Positions 59,474 to 64,000 of a stretch of 64,000 nucleotides of DNA are shown one piece after another. The number at the start of each line of letters is the position of its first letter. The stretch's first letter is position 1. The position numbers and the translations under genes are program-made. The notes under the pieces are model-generated. The model did not search any database. It was not told the DNA's origin and saw only the letters and a list, made by a program, of their open reading frames with translations. The stretch covers positions 1,302,001 to 1,366,000 of the forward strand of contig NC_092806.1 in assembly GCF_040954645.1 (NCBI RefSeq), read 5' to 3'. This DNA comes from Diabrotica undecimpunctata. Taxonomy: Eukaryota; Arthropoda; Insecta; Coleoptera; Chrysomelidae.

Positions 59474-60017
59474 CCATGCGCTGAGATAAATGTTAACCCC
59501 CCCCCCCCCGATTAATTAATCTATTTTTAGCACGTAAGTAAAACGCTCAGACGAGCTTCATCATAAATTGTGACCATTTCAAATTTTTGTTATAAATTAC
59601 GAAGTTGTACCATTTTTAAAATTCACAATAAACAAATTGCTTTTAAAATAACAACAAAAGCTGTCAAAAAGAATTTAGTTCCTATGCAACGAATGAAAAT
59701 CATTAGGTAACTTTTTTAAACAGATCTAGAGGTACGTAGGTACATTGAAACTCTTTCTTGCATAATTTAGATTCTGCAAATTTGTGAACCAAAGTAATAT
59801 ACATTTGAAATCAGTATTTTAAAAGCTTTTATGATGTACTTTCCCATTAAAAAAAATAAATTTATGACTGTCACCTGAAGAGGAATCTTGTAAAGTTCGA
59901 AACATTGATGCTATAATATCCTAAGGTTATTTTAAAAATCAAGCTGCCTGAAAATTTTGCTTACGTGCTAAAAGTAAATAAGTTAATAGGGGTGGTAACA
60001 ATTATTCCAGAGCATGG
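59474..60017. mobile_element. TA-flanked MITE with about 60-bp TIRs
   Basis: The left end CCATGCGCTGAGATAAATGT pairs with the inverse of the right end (ATTCCAGAGCATGG at 60004-60017). Both continue to the shared TTTTTAGCACGTAAG and its inverse CTTACGTGCTAAAAG. TA flanks both sides. The left repeat holds a run of 14 C. No ORF. Typical of a non-autonomous Tc1/mariner-type element. Confidence 0.78.
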
Positions 60018-60342
60018 TATAATAATGTATATGTATTGGTTGCTAAATTCCAAATGGTCCAATTTTTAAATTTTGACACTTGCTAGAGAGAGTCAATTAC
60101 TACTAATAGGTATAGGAGCTTCTAAAAGTTGGAAGTGTAAAACACTTACAAATAAAGAATAAATACTTCGTGGGAAAATATATTGCGGCTCCAACCTAGT
60201 TGCATCAGTAGAACTTTTTGGAATAAAATACAAAAAATTAAATGAATAAAAGATATTCGTACATATTTTTTAAGCGGTGTATTTGTTTTATTATTAAATA
60301 AATAATCTAAAATCTAATTACAATATATTATATATATATATA

Positions 60343-61810
60343 TTTTTTTTTTATTTAAATTAATGTGTATTGGCTGCAATGACCATTAACACAAACAATA
60401 TTGCGTACAAAAATTACAATAAGCACATGTAACTAATTGCTACAGTTAATCTATAAGCTTTGAACCTAGGACTAAATAATATAATAAAAGTAAAGTATAT
60501 GGAAAACAAGGGGTCATATTCTGTTGAACAACTGAATGTCTTTCAAGAAACCAATTAGGTTAAAGACTTGATCGCGTGAGTTTAAACATCTTTGATTAGA
60601 CTTAAGTTTATATTGCACTCTGTGTTTTGCGTACCGGGGACACTCGATCAGGATGTGTTTCACAGCTAATGCACTTGAGCAGATTTGGTAATTAGGCTTC
60701 GGCTCGGACTTCTTTAAGTATTCATCAAAACTACAATTGCCGTTTAGATCGCCAACCTTCGAAAGGAGACGGCGCAACCAGAAAAAGAAGAAGTGTGATT
60801 CGGGTATATCCTATTCTTAATCTTCGGATGACAGCTTTTTCGTTTCTAGAGATAGTTCAGTTTTCAGTAGAGGAAGTTCAAATTTTTCAACAGTCTGCCG
60901 GATCTCATGTAATGCACTCTCGATTGCGTTCCAGTGGGTTTGCCAGGTATGATACTGTTGTTGCTTAAAAATTTGCTTTAGGTCATTATGGATTTGAATA
61001 TGTTGGGCTTTTGAGGGTTGACTGTTTACACAAGAAGCTTGCTTGGCTGTTTGGTCTGCTTTTTCATTACCGGGGATGCCGATATGGGATGGTAGCTAGA
61101 TGATCGTGACATTTTCACCTTGAAAAGCGAGTGCACTCTAAGTTCTATGGATTTCTTGAACTAAGGGATGCTGAGAGTATAGACTTTTAATCGATTGTAG
61201 TGACGACAGGGAGTCTGTGCATACTGCTTGGTTTTTATCATCTGTTATTAGTATTTTAAAAGCATCTAGTATCGCATAAAGTTCTCCAGTGTATACGCTG
61301 CATAATTTTGGTAAAAAAGATGATTTTATTATTTCATCATATGTGGTAACGGAACATCCAACGCCTGCTTCGCTTTTGGAGGCATCTTTATACAGAACTT
61401 TTTGGAATTGGTTTTTGCTTATGATTTCTTTGAAGTGTTGTCTTATAAGAAGGCTTGAGATTTCATATTTCTAATAGAGAAGTGATTAAATGTGAAATTC
61501 GTCTATTCCAAGGCGGAGTATCCGGGATTGAGAAGGGATGTGTTTTAGTAAGGTGGATGATTTTTCTTAGAGTTAATTTTAGGATGTCTATTATTGATTG
61601 AATCCTTGCGGGGTCTCTGGAGGTGATGTTGTTGAAGTAATTAAATGGTAGACTGGATTGGATGGGTTTGTGGATACGGAAGCAAAGTAAGATTGAAGAA
61701 GATACTTTCGTCGAATCCAGAGACGTGGTTCATTAGCCTCGCAGTAAAGGCTATCTATGGGACTAGATTTGAAAGCTCCTAAGCAAAGACGAATAGAAGT
61801 GTTATGCACA
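60343..61810 (-). pseudogene. LINE with RNase H domain and tail
   Basis: Reading down: TSIRLCLGAFKSSPIDSLYC (61790), then RNase H pieces VYTGELYAILDAFKILITDD (61290), VCTDSLSSLQSIKSLYSQHP and PSHIGIPGNEKADQTAKQAS (61060), and the tail CQ/QICSSALAVKHILIECPRY (60670) to a stop near 60514. The 3' UTR ends in an A-rich stretch near 60343. The RLRIGHT motif expected before the tail is replaced by a roughly 45-bp segment from another LINE family. Stops and shifts are present. Confidence 0.82.
60748..60795 (+). mobile_element. Very short LINE 3'-terminal insert
   Basis: ATCGCCAACCTTCGAAAGGAGACGG... ending AGAAAAAGAAGAAG has the terminal pattern of the IAMMIANLR-G-D/E-G-T LINE family (compare 13130-13171 and 22045-22083). 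It lies in opposite orientation inside the other LINE. Confidence 0.55.
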
Positions 61811-62199
61811 GAGTTCAGTAGCTTTAAGTGAATGCTCTATATATATTGAGTCTCTTCATTGCATTGCCCTTTAATACACTCATATGCTGTTTCCACGTTA
61901 GCCTACTGTCAAACTACTATTTGTTTTGGTAGATAATTTCGATAGTTTTTATAATATTTAGGCGAACTTCTCTATTACACAGAAGATGTATTACATATTT
62001 GAATCTTACTCTGTGAAACTCTTTCTTTAGGTCAATAATTAGATACAGAAATGCAATATACTCTAGTGGTTTCTCAGTTATTTGCATTATAACGAATATT
62101 ACATCTGTATACGATCTTCCACTAGGTAAAACCTATTGTTTATCTGTTAAACTTATTTTCTGATTTATTAGCACTTGTAAAATTTTAGATGTACGTTTT
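61811..62199. other. No recognised gene
   Basis: Probably decayed LINE sequence linking two recognisable blocks. Confidence 0.3.
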
Positions 62200-62720
62200 A
62201 GCGTATTATTTAACAAGTTTATATATACCTCTGTAGTTTTCTGGCTGCTTTTTATCTCCTTTTTTGTATAGTAGAATTAGTTCGCTCGTTCTCCATTCTT
62301 CCGGTATTTTATTGTGTTTTATAATTTTATTAATTAATGTTGTTAATTGTTTTGTCATTGCTGCTTCACAAGCAGGACAGCTTAACAATATTTTAGTAAT
62401 TCGTTTAGTATCTCTTTACCTGCTACTTCTTTGTTCTTCAGGTTTTCAAATATTTTTCAAACTTCCTGTACATTTATATTGAGTTCTTTTTTGTGGCAAT
62501 TTTTGGTGTTTCCGGTTCTAATGTTATTTATTCTTCCTCTGCATAGAACTTTTTCAGGTAATTAATTAAAGTATCCTTTTCTATGTGCTTTGGTTCTATT
62601 AGTTCTTTTACCTGCCTTCATTAACTTCTTATGAAGCGCCATATTTTCTTTTGTGGATCGTAAAAATCATGTTGCTTTTGCAAAAAACGCTCCCAGTGAT
62701 TATTTTTTATTTTTCTTACA
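62200..62720 (-). pseudogene. LINE reverse transcriptase N-terminal fragment
   Basis: Encodes LINKIIKHNKIPEEWRTSEL and ILLYKKGDKKQPENYRGI (62230-62330), the fingers-region motif W-x-x-S-x-x-x-x-x-x-K-K-G-D-x-x-x-x-x-N-Y-R. The flanking sequence up to about 62720 is poorly preserved. Confidence 0.75.
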
Positions 62721-64000
62721 AGTACATGTGTTTCGTTTCTAATTGTCTTGTAATTATGGTACGCCTCTTGTGTTTTGGTTGACATGTATTTCAAGTAAGT
62801 TTTTTTTTCTTTTATTTACATTTTTCGATCATATGAAGGTCCTTATTTGCCGCTTCTCATTTCCTAGTTTGTTAAGCTCATTATTTTTAGTTTTTTTTAA
62901 TGACAGTAATATTTGTTTTATTTCACATTTCAAAAATATTTTGTTGTAGTGAAATTTTATTAGTTAAAAATCATTTCTTAGCGATATAGTTAACTAAATG
63001 TCACAAAAAAATGTTTTTAAAATTTAGCAACAAAACAAAATAATTATAATTGGCACATTAAACTTATCTTAAATGTATAAAGATTTTTTTCTTAATTTTG
63101 ATGTTCCAGTAGTTTTTTTTTATGTTAATTTGTTAAATGAAACGCTTCGTGTAGAACAAAGATTATCAAAACACCATCACAACATTGTGACTATCAATTC
63201 CTCGTTGCATTGATAAAAAGTCTCGACTAATAACCGTATAATTACTAATTTATTTGTAAAGCAGTCCATGGCGGCAATGGACCGTGTCTTCCGGATATTA
63301 TATCAAATTTATACGACTAGATACGTTGTCTTGATTCCAAACAATAAGACTTGGGGCAAAAAAGCCGAGAGACAGAGTAAAATATTAGACAATGATCTTA
63401 AGAACGAGCACTTATTGAATATGGGAAGAAATCACGATTTGCATGTAACTTATTAAAACGTATTATCGTCATGGGGTAAAGTCAAACACTTTTTAAAACA
63501 AACTTGAGGTTTACAGTTAGATCCGGTGGATATATATATAATATGCTTAACCAAAGAAATAGAATTTTTCGTCTTAAATAAATACCTGGTTTTTATTGTT
63601 TAATAAGACAAATTATTATTCCCTAATATAAACATAGTGATGGTTTTTGTGAGCATATATTTCTACTATCTTTCTAAGGTATATTATTCTACTATCTTAA
63701 CCCATCAACGCCTTGTGTGACCACTTGGTTACGCAAACACGCCATCAATTAATGTTGATTGTAGCTCAACTTAATGCTAGAAATCTATCCGCAGTTCAAC
63801 TTTTCGTTACAAGATGTCAGTGTATTCAGTTTGTCACTGTATTACATGTAACAGTTCGAAAGGAAAAAATAGTACAGCTTTGTGAATTCATGCGTATTAA
63901 CGAATGTGCAAATTATGGAACCGAGATTTAAGTACGTAGTTTTATTAGTTTACTATTAAGACTTTCGACCAATCTAAATAATTATTGATACAGCTAAGGA
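62721..64000. other. No recognised gene
   Basis: AT-rich. An ORF at 63268-63456 and one at 63713-63931 match no family I know. TTAACCCATCAACGCC near 63700 resembles a piggyBac-like terminus, but no partner lies in the window. Confidence 0.35.

Noticed and set aside
63700..63931. piggyBac-like terminus with a short Cys-containing ORF
   Set aside because: TTAACCCATCAACGCC is suggestive, but the partner end and transposase are absent in the window and the ORF lacks the piggyBac Cys spacing.

Overview
The window looks like TE-rich insect nuclear DNA, most probably from a beetle (inference). It is AT-rich and has spliced insect-type odorant receptor (7tm_6) genes, large introns and a mixed population of decayed Tc1/mariner, pogo, piggyBac, Penelope-like, LINE and Ty3/gypsy elements. 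I see no bacterial gene organisation, rRNA, tRNA or CRISPR.

The only intact host genes I can support are two tandem odorant receptors on the minus strand. OR-A has seven exons from 37965 down to 26164 (391 codons) and OR-B has seven from 57694 down to 41931 (392 codons). Six of the seven exon lengths are identical between them and all intron phases match, so they are a duplicate pair. No exon of either shows a stop or frameshift. About 4 kb separates them, mostly wrecked gypsy and LINE sequence, and their introns are packed with transposon debris.

Layout. 1-437: 3' fragment of a DUF7869-like transposon-associated gene. 1812-10684: satellite array of 22 units in two size classes, about 320 and 476 bp. 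10845-11048: piggyBac zinc-finger tail. 11878-13957: mariner-like element with long terminal inverted repeats, split by a LINE fragment with a recognisable target-site duplication. 13956-14170: Penelope-like fragment. 17.1-18.4 kb: LINE. 20.26-20.64 kb: degenerate copy of the ribozyme-bearing repeat. 23.4-24.3 kb: pogo/Tigger remnant. 26.2-38.0 kb: OR-A, whose second intron carries a TTAA-flanked MITE and a head-to-head/tandem cluster of 361-bp repeats with hammerhead-ribozyme-like motifs. Its first intron carries a DUF7869 fragment and a gypsy 3' half encoding integrase, then a macro (ADP-ribose) domain, then a purine tract and LTR. 38.6-41.5 kb: second gypsy, broken by two LINEs. 41.9-57.7 kb: OR-B, with gypsy, LINE, DUF7869 and piggyBac debris in its introns. 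59.47-60.02 kb: TA-flanked MITE. 60.3-62.7 kb: LINEs on the minus strand.

The strongest unusual signals are the macro domain carried in the reading frame of a gypsy pol gene just before its 3' LTR, and the tandem repeats with near-complete type I hammerhead ribozyme architecture (candidate animal retrozyme or Penelope terminal repeats). Coordinates of degraded elements are approximate. Exon coordinates were read base by base from splice sites.
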